A stretch of DNA of 25,045 nucleotides from RGIG3135 sp964477115 (GCA_964477115.1 CAYZCY010000023.1:1-25045), one strand, 5' to 3'; positions 16,452 to 24,662 are shown, counted from the stretch's first letter. A program made the numbers and translations. The notes: generated from the letters alone by a model not told the origin.

Positions 16452-16649
16452 TTACTTCTCGCCCGGTGTCTTCGGCTTAGCCGGCGCAGCGGAAGGCGCT
16501 GCCGTTCCGGGCGCTGCGGGCATGCCGGGCGCACCGGGAGCCGCAGGTGCACCGGGTGCGCCGGGTGCTCCGGGAGCTCCGGGAGCCATAGGTGCGCCGG
16601 GTGCGCCGGGGGCGTCGCCGCCCTCGACCGAAGGAGGTCTAAAACACAT
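16452..16649 (-). CDS. Gly-Ala-Pro repeat peptide
   Basis: This 65-residue frame is mostly imperfect GAP triplets (residues 11-50), with MAP, AAP and GMP variants, then a KPKTPGEK tail and a short MCFRPPSVEGG head. An AAAGGA site 7 bases before the ATG supports expression. The triplets put Gly and Pro at every third position in phase for long runs, but Ala or Met often replaces Gly, so a collagen-like triple helix is doubtful. There is no signal peptide. At DNA level it is a 9-bp imperfect GC-rich repeat, which is prone to slippage. Function unknown; it could be a spurious frame on a repeat, but the ribosome site argues against that. Confidence 0.5.
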   Translation of the reverse strand: MCFRPPSVEGGDAPGAPGAPMAPGAPGAPGAPGAPAAPGAPGMPAAPGTAAPSAAPAKPKTPGEK

Positions 16650-16677
16650 GATGGAATCCTTTCTTTTCGAAATGCAA

Positions 16678-16793
16678 GCCCCGCCGCCTCATTAGGGGAA
16701 GGGACGGCGGGGCGGGGGACAAGGCCCTGCCGGAGGTGTCCCGTCTTGACAGCCCCGGCAGGGCCTGCCCGCCGACCAAGGCGGGCAGGCCCT
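16678..16793 (-). repeat. Run of three GC-rich hairpins
   Basis: Three perfect stems lie side by side: 16678-16686 with 16705-16713 (9 bp), 16723-16733 with 16755-16765 (11 bp) and 16760-16773 with 16780-16793 (14 bp). The last two share 16760-16765 and so compete. They occupy the space downstream of the ferredoxin gene ending at 16837. The run is probably a transcript end or a 3'-protecting structure for the soluble molybdoenzyme operon; no U-tract follows. Confidence 0.55.
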
Positions 16794-16836
16794 CCGGAAA
16801 GATACTGACCGTCAGGCGCAGCACCCGGAACACGCG

Positions 16837-17550
16837 CTAGATGGTGTTCTTCTTGGGGATAGCGCGAACTTCGCGACCAAGAATGACAATGTCGAAGTTG
16901 GACAGCGCCTGCATTGTGAGGTCAATCTCGGCGAGCAGAACCTCCGGCTCCTTGCCACGAACGATCTCACCCTGGAGGAACTCGATGCGATCCTCCTCTG
17001 AAAGAGCCACGAAAGCGTCGTAGGAGATCTCGTCCTGTTCAAGAACAACACGATACTCGCGGGTCTTCCAGCTCTCGCACTCTTCGACGATATCGGCGCC
17101 ACCGCTGATCTCGCGGCGGTACTTGGCGGGGTCGTATCCTGCGCCGGTCAGCTCCTCGGGGCCGACGGTGCCGATGCTGACGGCCTTCTTGCCCGTGGGC
17201 TTGAAGATGGCCACCTTGTCACCCAAATCAGCAGCCTTGGCGACGAGCTCGTCCATGGGGCCGAACTGCATGCACGCGGCCAGGCAGTGCTTCACGCACA
17301 TGGGCTTGCGGCCCGCGTCCAGGCGCTCGGCGCACAGGTCGCAGCGCCAGGTGGGCATGGGCAGGTAGGTCCAATCCCAGGCGTCGTCCATCACGCCGGC
17401 ACCCTTGCGCTCAGGTTTGGATTCGAAGACCCTGATGCCATACTCGTCGACGGCCAAGCCCTTCTCCTGCTGGCAGGCCACCTCGCAGGAATGGCAGTTG
17501 GTGCAGTATTTGTAATCGATCAGCAGACCGTAGTTGTCGTAGGTCGTCAT
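16837..17550 (-). CDS. Ferredoxin subunit of soluble molybdoenzyme 1, with C-terminal extension
   Basis: The 237-residue protein has two [4Fe-4S]-type Cys sets: C16/19/22/26 and C70/73/85/89, with C93 nearby. This N-terminal part (about 1-115) is homologous along its length to the 111-residue ferredoxin at 20138-20473. The rest (about 136-237), with an acidic helix-rich stretch and the ending FDIVILGREVRAIPKKN, is an added region that I cannot assign. Its ATG directly abuts the TAG of the catalytic gene, so translation is coupled. It should carry electrons to the cytoplasmic catalytic subunit; no membrane anchor gene is present. Confidence 0.88.
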   Translation of the reverse strand: MTTYDNYGLLIDYKYCTNCHSCEVACQQEKGLAVDEYGIRVFESKPERKGAGVMDDAWDWTYLPMPTWRCDLCAERLDAGRKPMCVKHCLAACMQFGPMDELVAKAADLGDKVAIFKPTGKKAVSIGTVGPEELTGAGYDPAKYRREISGGADIVEECESWKTREYRVVLEQDEISYDAFVALSEEDRIEFLQGEIVRGKEPEVLLAEIDLTMQALSNFDIVILGREVRAIPKKNTI

Positions 17551-19917
17551 CTACATCACCTTCTTGTCAGTGCAGAAGTAGCCCTCGCCAAGCGTGAGGT
17601 CACCCTTGGTGTTGGAGAGGTGCAGCGGGTCCTCGATAGCCGGGGCCTCGGCATCCATGCTGTCGACCTTGCGGATCTCGCAGACCATGGACTTGTAGGG
17701 CGCGCCGAAGCCGAGCTGGCCAACGCAGCGGTGCGGCATGAGCTTGTTAAAGTTGGACTTGAACACGCCATAGAGGTTCGGGAAGTCCGGGTCCTCCTCG
17801 GGGAACCACCAGCCGTGCTGCATGTGAGCAGTGTCCTCGCCGATGGTTTCAACAAGCGTCACCTGCGCGTTCGCATGGCCAAACATGTTGTAGGCCTGCA
17901 CGAAATCGCCCTCGCGGATGCCGCGGGCCTCGGCGGCCTTCGGGTGCATCTCCAGGATGGGGTACGGGTTCTTCGAGCGCAGGATGTCGACGTTGCGCAG
18001 CTCGGAGTGGAAGAAGAGCGAGGTGCGAGCGCCGGAGGAGATGATGAGCGGGTACTTCTCGGCAAACTCGGGCTTGGCATGCTTCTGGTAACGCGGCTCC
18101 TCGTAGGTGGGCATCGGGTCGAGGCCCCAGGCGCCATAAGCGGCACAGTACAGCTCAACGCGGCCGGTGACGGTGTTGAAGCCGGGCTGGCCATCGGGAC
18201 GCATCATGCCCTTCTCGTACTTCTTGTACTCGTTGCCCGGGAACACCATGCCCATCTCGCGGAACTCCTTCCACGTGATGCCGTAGGCGTTCATGAGCTG
18301 CTCGTCGAGCCACTCCTCGGTGTTGGCGTACTTGCCCCAGGCCTCCGGGCAGAGCCTCTTGCCGAGCTCGAGGCACACCTCGAGGTCGGATCGGGTGTCG
18401 GGGGCGTCGACCGCCTTGGCCATGCAAGCCGTCCACACGTTGTTGGCGCCGTAGTAGGGCACGACCAGGCCGTCATGCTCGGCGAAGGTAGGCAGGGGCA
18501 GGAAGATGTCGGCGAGGCCCTGAATGGTGGGGTTCATGAACACGTCCTGGCCAACGGTGAACTCCATGTCCTTCAGCGCGTTGTACCAGCGCTCGGGCTG
18601 CGCGGAGCAGGTGGGAGAAAGGAAGTTGGTGGAGTTGATCCAGGCCATCTTTAGCTCGTATGGCTCGCCGGTCTCGAGCGTGTCGAGGATCTCGTCGGAC
18701 TGGCAGGTGGCGTTGGGGCCGTGGAATGCCGGATAGGTCTTGTTGCCGAGCTTCTTGTCCACAAGCTCCTGCGGAAGGAAGCGCATGGAGTCGCCCGACC
18801 AACCGCCCATCTGAGTCATGGGATGACCCAGCGTCAGACCGCCCGGAACGTCCAGGTTGCCCGTGATGGCGGCGATAGAAAGGATCGCCTGACCAGCCAT
18901 GGTTCCGTTGGGGTTCTGATCGACAGCCAGGCCCCAAGCGATGGAAACCGGGTGGTTGATGGAGATGAGGCGGGCAACCACTTGGATAAGCTCGGCGTCG
19001 ACGCCGCAGATCTCGGCGGCGCGCTCTGCCGGGAACTCGGCGGCGCGTCCGGCCAGTTCGTCGAAGCCGTAGCACCAACGGGACACGAAGTCGTGATCGT
19101 AAAGATCCTCTTCGATGATGGTATTGATGAACGAGAGCGCCAGGGCGGTGTCGGTGCCAGGGCGCAGCTGCACGGTGATGTTGCCGGGCTGGGCTCCAAG
19201 CCAGGTGATGCGCGGGTCGATGCAGATGATGCGCGTTCCCAGCTTCATGAGGTCGATCAGGGCGTGACCGAACAGACCGTCGCCGTTGGAGTACAGTGGC
19301 ATCTTACCCCAGCAGACAACGTACTTCGGCGTCACGAAGTTGGGGTTCTCGAAACGCTCCGGCCAGTAGGCTGCGTAGTCGATCTCGGGATAGCCGGCAC
19401 CCAGGATGAAGGCGGCCGTCATCTGTCGCGGACCGTAGCAGGAGACGCCGGAGAGCGGGTAAACCACGTTCGGAGTGCCCAGCACGGAATAGGCGATAGG
19501 CCAGTAGAACATGGAGGCCTCGCGGCCGGTGCCGCCGTAGACCGCGATGGACTCAGCGCCGTACTTCGCCTTGATGTCCTTGACTTGCTCTTCGATGATA
19601 TCGTAAGCCTCGTCCCAGGTGATCTGCTCCCACTTGTCGGACTGGCCGCGGAACTCCTTGGCGCGCTTCATGGGGTGCATGATGCGATCCTCGTGGTAGT
19701 TGTAGTCCTTGAGAGCGAGGCATCTCGGGCACAGGCGACCGCCGGTGATCGGCTGGCTCTCGTCGCCCTCGACGTGAATGATCTTGCCGTCCTTGACGGT
19801 GAGCTCCACGCCGCAGCTGGTGGGATGGCAGCCCGGAGGCGACCAAGCACAGGTCCTGAAAATAGTCGAGCCGTCGTCGAGCTGCGTTTGCCACTCGTGC
19901 TCGTACTGCTTCTCCAT
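17551..19917 (-). CDS. Cytoplasmic molybdopterin enzyme 1, catalytic subunit
   Basis: The 788-residue protein belongs to the bis-MGD family. It has no Tat signal, so it should stay in the cytoplasm. The N-terminal cluster motif is unusual: C23-x6-C30-x4-C35 (RTCAWSPPGCHPTSCG), completed by LCPRC (63-66). C160 in SCYGPR sits where acetylene hydratase has its Mo/W-ligand Cys. The motifs GYPEIDYA and WGLAVDQNPNG are shared with the paralogue at 20487-22751. Length and architecture, a large subunit plus small ferredoxin, recall acetylene hydratase, pyrogallol transhydroxylase and gut catechol dehydroxylases. GAGAGGG before the ATG supports the start. The substrate is unknown; an aromatic or hydroxylated compound is only a guess. 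Confidence 0.88.
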   Translation of the reverse strand: MEKQYEHEWQTQLDDGSTIFRTCAWSPPGCHPTSCGVELTVKDGKIIHVEGDESQPITGGRLCPRCLALKDYNYHEDRIMHPMKRAKEFRGQSDKWEQITWDEAYDIIEEQVKDIKAKYGAESIAVYGGTGREASMFYWPIAYSVLGTPNVVYPLSGVSCYGPRQMTAAFILGAGYPEIDYAAYWPERFENPNFVTPKYVVCWGKMPLYSNGDGLFGHALIDLMKLGTRIICIDPRITWLGAQPGNITVQLRPGTDTALALSFINTIIEEDLYDHDFVSRWCYGFDELAGRAAEFPAERAAEICGVDAELIQVVARLISINHPVSIAWGLAVDQNPNGTMAGQAILSIAAITGNLDVPGGLTLGHPMTQMGGWSGDSMRFLPQELVDKKLGNKTYPAFHGPNATCQSDEILDTLETGEPYELKMAWINSTNFLSPTCSAQPERWYNALKDMEFTVGQDVFMNPTIQGLADIFLPLPTFAEHDGLVVPYYGANNVWTACMAKAVDAPDTRSDLEVCLELGKRLCPEAWGKYANTEEWLDEQLMNAYGITWKEFREMGMVFPGNEYKKYEKGMMRPDGQPGFNTVTGRVELYCAAYGAWGLDPMPTYEEPRYQKHAKPEFAEKYPLIISSGARTSLFFHSELRNVDILRSKNPYPILEMHPKAAEARGIREGDFVQAYNMFGHANAQVTLVETIGEDTAHMQHGWWFPEEDPDFPNLYGVFKSNFNKLMPHRCVGQLGFGAPYKSMVCEIRKVDSMDAEAPAIEDPLHLSNTKGDLTLGEGYFCTDKKVM

Positions 19918-20026
19918 TTCACCCTCTCTTCTCTTCAGTTGGCTTGCCGCCCTTATGCGGCAGACCTCGTCTTTTACAGTGTCCGATGAAAATAAGCGTT
20001 CAAGAAGAAGGTGGATCTTTGCTTGG

Positions 20027-20045
20027 GTGCAAATATTCTTTGCGC
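20027..20045. promoter_or_regulatory. Shared LysR-type operator, copy B
   Basis: GTGCAAATATTCTTTGCGC is a dyad (GCAAA-N5-TTTGC core). It matches 13 of 19 bases of the element at 22867-22885. It lies 110 bp upstream of the start of soluble molybdoenzyme 1, nearly the same distance as the other copy from enzyme 2 (116 bp). Confidence 0.6.
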
Positions 20046-20056
20046 ATGCTTAAACG

Positions 20057-20098
20057 CAAAAGGCCCGATGAGAAGCTTGCTCGCCCCCCATCAGGCCC
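20057..20098 (-). terminator. Terminator of soluble molybdoenzyme operon 2
   Basis: GGGCCTGATG pairs with CATCGGGCC (one G-U) around an 18-base loop. On the minus strand it is followed by TTTTGCGTTT. It lies 40 bases past the ferredoxin stop and upstream of operon 1, so the two operons are separate transcription units. Confidence 0.75.
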
Positions 20099-20137
20099 AA
20101 ATGAAGAAAGCAGTATGGCTATTGCTGTATGTAAGGC

Positions 20138-20473
20138 TTACGGCATGAAGATGGCGGCCTTCTTGCCCTTCGCGGCCATCTTCGCGGCGCACTCCTCGGG
20201 GGTGCCGCAGAAGAGCACCTTCGCCTGGCAGTGCTGCACGCAGGACGGCTCGAGGCCCTGCCCCGTGCGCTCGGCGCACAGGTCGCACTTCTCAGAGGGA
20301 AGCACAACGTAGTCCCACACCCAGGTACCGTCGTTGAACTGACGAGGGCCATCCTGCAGGACCTTGATGCCATATTCGCCCTTACCCAGGCCCAGCTCGT
20401 TGCGGCAGGCGAGCTCGCAGCTGTGGCAACCAGAGCAGAACTCGTAGTCAATGAAAAGCGCTTTCTTGGTCAT
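20138..20473 (-). CDS. Short ferredoxin subunit of soluble molybdoenzyme 2
   Basis: The 111-residue protein has two [4Fe-4S]-type Cys sets, C13/16/19/23 and C63/66/78/82, and extra C89 and C95. It matches the N-terminal half of the ferredoxin at 16837-17550 in motif order and spacing, so it is a complete short form and not a truncation. It starts 13 bp after the catalytic gene with GGGAGGAG upstream. It should supply electrons to that cytoplasmic catalytic subunit. It is half the length of a DmsB-type subunit and lacks the two central clusters. Confidence 0.9.
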   Translation of the reverse strand: MTKKALFIDYEFCSGCHSCELACRNELGLGKGEYGIKVLQDGPRQFNDGTWVWDYVVLPSEKCDLCAERTGQGLEPSCVQHCQAKVLFCGTPEECAAKMAAKGKKAAIFMP

Positions 20474-20486
20474 GATGTTCTCCTCC

Positions 20487-22751
20487 CTATTCCTCGACGC
20501 CGTCGCCCGGGTAAACCTTGCAGATCATGTTCTTGAAGCAGTCGCCGAAGCCCATCTTGCCGTTGATCTTGTGCGGCATGGTCACGTTGATGTTGGACTT
20601 CTTCCAACCGAAGGCGTTCTCGCCCTGCTCGCCGTCCTGCTCGGGATACCACCAGCCGTGCATGGCATGGACCACGCCGGGCTTGATGGTGGGCGTCACG
20701 TTGACGCGCTGCTGGCACTTGCCAAACGGGCTCTCGATCCACACCCAGTCGCCGTCCTTCATGCCGAGCTTCTCGGCGTCGGCGGGGTTCATGTCGAGCA
20801 GCGGGTCGGGAACGATCTCGCGCAGCGACTCGATCTGGCGATGCTCAGAATGGAAGCTCGCATAGGTACGGGCGCCGGTGGTCAGGATGAAGGGGAACTC
20901 CTCCATGAGCTCAGGCGTAGAGCCCGGGCCGTACGGCGGCTCGCTGTAGTACGGCAGCGGGTCGTCGCCGAAGTGGTAGTACGCGTTGGCGAACAGCTCC
21001 ACGCGGCCGGTGGGCGTGTCGAATCCAGGCTGGCGGTCCTTGCGGATAAGGCCGTCGCGGTACTTGTAGTACGGCTCCTCGGTCATCACGACCACCTTCT
21101 CGCGAAGGTCCTCCGGCGTGTAGCCAAAGCGCAGGCCGTACCAGGTGTCGTAGTCGTTGCCGTTGTTGAACTGGCTCCAGAACTGCGGGTACAGACGCGT
21201 GCCGATGAGCACCATGATGTCGGCTTCGCTCTTGGTCTCGCCCACCTCGATGAGGTTGTTCACCGCGCCATAGAAGGAGGTATTCCAGCCGTAGTGGGTG
21301 GCGACAACCGCGTCATGCTCCAGGCAGGAGGCCAGCGGCAGGAAGACGTCGCACACCTCCATGGCGGTCGGGGTCATGAACAGATCGGTCACCACGTTGA
21401 ACTCGAGCTTGCGCAGGGCATCGGCCCAGCGCTGCGGGCAGGAGCTGATGGCGCCGCCGATGGGGTTGGAGGATGCGATGTGGGCCATGCGCATCTTGTA
21501 GGGCTGGTCTGTCTCCAGCGTGTCGAGCATGGCATCGGGATGCACCGTAGGGATGATCGTGGTCACCGCGGGGAACTCCTGAAGGCCAATGCGCTTGCCC
21601 CAGGTCTCCTCGGTCATGAAGCCGTAACGCATAGCCTCCTGAGCCGGGTCGGCCGCCGCGTTCGGGAAGTTCTCGATAGAACCGAGCGTGGTGCCACCCG
21701 GAGCGTCAATGAAGCCGGTGATGGCCATGAGCGCGCACAGGCACTGGCCCAGCTGCACGCCGTTGGGGTTCTGGTCGACGGCGAGGCCCCATGCAAGCGA
21801 GCTCGGCTTGGCGTTGCCGTACAGGCGGGCGGCGCCTATGATGTCCTCTTCGGGGACGCCGCAGATCTCGGCGGCTTTCGAGGGCGGCATGGTGGCCACG
21901 CGCTCTGCCAGCTGATCGAAGCCATAGGTCCACTTCTCGACGAACTCCTGGTCATACAGGCCCTCGGAGATCATCACGTTCAGGAAGGCCATCGCAAGCG
22001 CGGTGTCGGTGCCGGGGCGTACCTGCAGCACGTATTCGGCGCGGGTGCCGAGCCAGGTCATGCGCGGGTCAACGATGATGAGCTTGGTGCCGTGGTCCTT
22101 GACGAGGTCAACGAAAGCATGGCCCCACAGGCCGTCGGCGTTGGACTCAAGCGGAGCCTTGCCCCAGTTGAGAATGACCTCCGGCGCAACCCAGCCCTCG
22201 TGATCATAGCGATCGTAGAACTTCTGGGCGTAGTCGATCTCGGGATAACCGCCGCCGAGCAGGAATGCGGTAACGGCAATGCGCGGGCCGTAGCAGGACC
22301 AACCGGACTGCGCGTAGCAGGAGTTCGGGGAACCGTAGACCAGGTTGGCCAGCGGGCGATAGTAGCTGTTACCTTCACGGCCGGTGCCGCCGAACACCAT
22401 GATGGCCTCGGCGCCGTAGTTGTCGATGATGCGCTTGGCTTCGCCGGTCACGATATCGATAGCCTCGTCCCAGCTAATCTGCTCCCACTTATCGAGGCCA
22501 CGGTCTTCTTTGGCGCGCTTCATGGGATAGATGATGCGATCGGGATGGTATAGATACTCGGTCATAGCCAAGCAGCGCGGGCACAGCGCGCCCTTCGTGA
22601 TGGGGTGCTCGGGATCGCCCTCAACCTTGGTGACCTTGCCATCCTCAACATGAACCTTAAGGCCGCATCCAACCGGATGGCATCCCGGAGGAGACCACGC
22701 ACAGGTACGGTAAATCGTCTCGTTGCCGACTTGAGTCTTCCACTCAGACAT
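20487..22751 (-). CDS. Cytoplasmic molybdopterin enzyme 2, catalytic subunit
   Basis: The 754-residue bis-MGD enzyme without signal peptide is a paralogue of the one at 17551-19917. The cluster motif is C17-x6-C24-x4-C29 (RTCAWSPPGCHPVGCG) with LCPRC at 57-60. C153 in SCYGPR is the predicted Mo/W ligand. The C-terminal cofactor-binding domain begins near 610 (EFPFILTTGARTYASFHSEHRQ). AGAGAGG before the ATG supports the start. It is followed by its own ferredoxin and terminator, and divergent from a LysR gene with the shared operator in between. It probably reduces, dehydroxylates or hydrates an inducible substrate; which one cannot be told from sequence. Confidence 0.88.
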   Translation of the reverse strand: MSEWKTQVGNETIYRTCAWSPPGCHPVGCGLKVHVEDGKVTKVEGDPEHPITKGALCPRCLAMTEYLYHPDRIIYPMKRAKEDRGLDKWEQISWDEAIDIVTGEAKRIIDNYGAEAIMVFGGTGREGNSYYRPLANLVYGSPNSCYAQSGWSCYGPRIAVTAFLLGGGYPEIDYAQKFYDRYDHEGWVAPEVILNWGKAPLESNADGLWGHAFVDLVKDHGTKLIIVDPRMTWLGTRAEYVLQVRPGTDTALAMAFLNVMISEGLYDQEFVEKWTYGFDQLAERVATMPPSKAAEICGVPEEDIIGAARLYGNAKPSSLAWGLAVDQNPNGVQLGQCLCALMAITGFIDAPGGTTLGSIENFPNAAADPAQEAMRYGFMTEETWGKRIGLQEFPAVTTIIPTVHPDAMLDTLETDQPYKMRMAHIASSNPIGGAISSCPQRWADALRKLEFNVVTDLFMTPTAMEVCDVFLPLASCLEHDAVVATHYGWNTSFYGAVNNLIEVGETKSEADIMVLIGTRLYPQFWSQFNNGNDYDTWYGLRFGYTPEDLREKVVVMTEEPYYKYRDGLIRKDRQPGFDTPTGRVELFANAYYHFGDDPLPYYSEPPYGPGSTPELMEEFPFILTTGARTYASFHSEHRQIESLREIVPDPLLDMNPADAEKLGMKDGDWVWIESPFGKCQQRVNVTPTIKPGVVHAMHGWWYPEQDGEQGENAFGWKKSNINVTMPHKINGKMGFGDCFKNMICKVYPGDGVEE

Positions 22752-22866
22752 ACTTCACCTCTCTCGTCTCTTGCATGAACAAGGGCGCGAACGCAGTGAA
22801 AGCCTCGCGCCGATTCAATTCTGAAAGCGACGTCTAAGCTGCGGAAGAATGCTTAATTTTTCGCCA

Positions 22867-22885
22867 GTGTAGAAATAATTTGCAC
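22867..22885. promoter_or_regulatory. Shared LysR-type operator, copy A
   Basis: GTGTAGAAATAATTTGCAC has 13 of 19 bases in common with 20027-20045 and GTG/CAC symmetry at its ends. It lies 116 bp upstream of the enzyme 2 start. It also overlaps the place of the -35 box (22871-22876) expected for the LysR promoter, a setting typical of LysR autorepression with divergent activation. Confidence 0.6.
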
Positions 22886-22890
22886 CTTCG

Positions 22891-22899
22891 TGCTAGCAT
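22891..22899 (+). promoter_or_regulatory. Extended -10 box of the LysR gene
   Basis: TGCTAGCAT fits an extended -10 (TGnTAnnaT). The -35 region 17 bp upstream (AGAAAT) is poor and lies inside the operator. The predicted start of transcription is near 22906. Confidence 0.4.
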
Positions 22900-22938
22900 A
22901 AGGACAGCAAGAGATCGCCGATGTCGAGGGGGCTCAAG

Positions 22939-23835
22939 GTGAACGTCTCGCATTTGGAATTCTTTCTTACCGCCAGCCGCACGCTCAACTACACCCAAGC
23001 CGCCAAACGTCTCTTCACCAGCAGGCAGAACCTAACCCACGGCATCAAAGAGCTTGAAAGGGAGCTTGGCGTCGAACTGTTCACGCAAGAAAAGGGCAAA
23101 CTTGCCCTGACGGCCGAAGGAGAAGAGGCAGCGGGCAGGACCGCCGTCATCCTTAACGAAATCGAGCGTCTTAAAACGGCGTTCATACCCGTCGAATCCA
23201 ACGAGGAGCCGTTATGCGTGGTCATCATGTCGAACATCTTCTCGTTTACCCCCTATGACGTCTCCTTTGTCTTCGACAAGGCGCCCCAGGGGAGGCTTCG
23301 CATCAGCGAGCTCAACTGCGAGGAATGCTACGAAAAAGTTGCCGCCGGGCGCTTCGACGTCGCCCTCATCGCCTGCATGGACAGGGATTTCCCCGACTGC
23401 GAATCGATTACCCTCCATGAGGACCATCTCTACATCCTCCTTTCGGAGGACTCCCCCCTCGCTTCGAAACGAGGCCTCGAACTGTCGGATCTGAACGGCC
23501 AAAAATTGCAGATGCCCCCGGGTTACGAATTCCAGTTCGACCCCCTCATCCGCAAGTTCGCATCCAGGAACTATTCCATCGAGAACATCTACCCCATAGC
23601 AACTTTCAACGTCGTGAAGAAGGCCGTCGTCGAAGGAGACGCTCTCGGCATCTCCTCCGCCCTGTTCGCGGGCAATCCCCCTGAAAAGACAAAGGTGCTT
23701 CCCCTGCTCGAGGAGGGAACGACGGTCAGCCTTCGTGTGATCTACCGAAGGAACAGCACGAAAAAGAAGGCTATCCAGAACTTCATAAAGGATATGTCTC
23801 TCGGCCTGCCCGAAGACGGGGAATCTCTCGTCTGA
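22939..23835 (+). CDS. LysR-family regulator of the soluble molybdoenzymes
   Basis: The product is 298 residues from the GTG at 22939, chosen because GAGGGGG lies 6 bases upstream and the protein then begins at the usual distance from the winged helix (HLEFFLTASRTLNYTQAAKRL...LFTQEKGKLALTAEG). An in-frame ATG at 22921 would add 6 residues and has a weaker ribosome site. The C-terminal part is the two-lobed effector domain. It is divergent from soluble molybdoenzyme operon 2. Matching operators upstream of operons 1 and 2 suggest it controls both and itself. The ligand is unknown, probably the substrate of one of the enzymes (inference). Confidence 0.9.
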   Translation: MNVSHLEFFLTASRTLNYTQAAKRLFTSRQNLTHGIKELERELGVELFTQEKGKLALTAEGEEAAGRTAVILNEIERLKTAFIPVESNEEPLCVVIMSNIFSFTPYDVSFVFDKAPQGRLRISELNCEECYEKVAAGRFDVALIACMDRDFPDCESITLHEDHLYILLSEDSPLASKRGLELSDLNGQKLQMPPGYEFQFDPLIRKFASRNYSIENIYPIATFNVVKKAVVEGDALGISSALFAGNPPEKTKVLPLLEEGTTVSLRVIYRRNSTKKKAIQNFIKDMSLGLPEDGESLV

Positions 23836-24218
23836 GCGCGCAGCAAAACCCCAGACCCCATACGTTCGTTAGAATCACCGCATCATTAACGACCTACAAC
23901 GGCGCCCACCGTTGCACCAATCGCGGTTTTAAATGGTACGCGACGTGAGCGGGAGCCCGTAAAAGGCTTTCGCGAGCGTGATTTCGTGCACGGGCTTGCG
24001 AGCTGGTGGGCTTGAGGTGGTAGGCGGCCAGGTAGCGTTTCGGCAAAACAGTCATAGGCGCTTTCGAAGGGCCAGGGGCGCTCTGCTAGGTCACCTCTGT
24101 GTCCGATTTTGTCGCTGTCGGAAACAACGTGGTATCTTCCAAGCCGTCCCACCCCGAACGCGCGTTCGGCGCACAGAGCGTGCTGGTATACTTCCTCAAG
24201 ACGAATAGGAGGAGACTG
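23836..24218. other. Gene-poor stretch before the VOC gene
   Basis: I see no convincing gene. A weak dyad TCGTTA/TAACGA at 23866-23892 may end the LysR transcript. On the minus strand, 23894-24055 is open for 53 codons with protein-like composition (MTVLPKRYLAAYHLKP at its start) but has no ribosome site. It may be a remnant. Confidence 0.4.
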
Positions 24219-24662
24219 ATGCTCAGATACGCCCACACGAATATCATTGCAGTAGATTCCGGAAAGCTCATAGAGTTCTACAAAGAGGTTTTTCAATGCA
24301 CAAGCATAGGGGAGACGAGGGACCTGCGCGGCAAGTGGCTGGATGACCTAACCGGGATTCCGAACTCGCACATAGTTGGCGAGCACCTTCGCCTTCCGGG
24401 ATATGAGGGCAACTTCCCCACTCTTGAGATCTTCTCCTACGACTCAATGGAGGAGCCGTCCGTCGCCATAAACAAATGCGGAATAGCGCATCTGGCGTTT
24501 GAAGTGGAAGACGTGGAGCAAACCCTGCAATTGATTCTCGAAAAGGGCGGCAACCGCATTGGGGAAGTAGTCACTAACGAATACGAGGACGGAAGAAAGG
24601 GCACTTTCGTTTACGCGACGGATTGCGAGGGGAACATCATCGAGTTGCAGAGCTGGTCTTAA
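24219..24662 (+). CDS. VOC (glyoxalase-fold) metalloprotein
   Basis: The 147-residue protein has two beta-alpha-beta-beta-beta modules and the metal ligands of the vicinal-oxygen-chelate family in their usual places: H6 (YAHTNI), E70 (TLEIFSY), H91 (GIAHLAFEV) and E142 (GNIIELQ). This is the pattern of glyoxalase I, methylmalonyl-CoA epimerase and related lyases; the exact reaction cannot be fixed. The ATG at 24219 follows AGGAGGAG by 4 bases; the frame is open upstream to 24099 without a ribosome site. It stands alone downstream of the LysR gene on the same strand, 383 bp away, so a link to the molybdoenzymes is possible but not shown. Confidence 0.85.
   Translation: MLRYAHTNIIAVDSGKLIEFYKEVFQCTSIGETRDLRGKWLDDLTGIPNSHIVGEHLRLPGYEGNFPTLEIFSYDSMEEPSVAINKCGIAHLAFEVEDVEQTLQLILEKGGNRIGEVVTNEYEDGRKGTFVYATDCEGNIIELQSWS

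Noticed and set aside
16452..16649. A true collagen-like protein
   Set aside because: Gly at every third position is broken repeatedly by MAP and AAP, and there is no signal peptide or globular partner domain.
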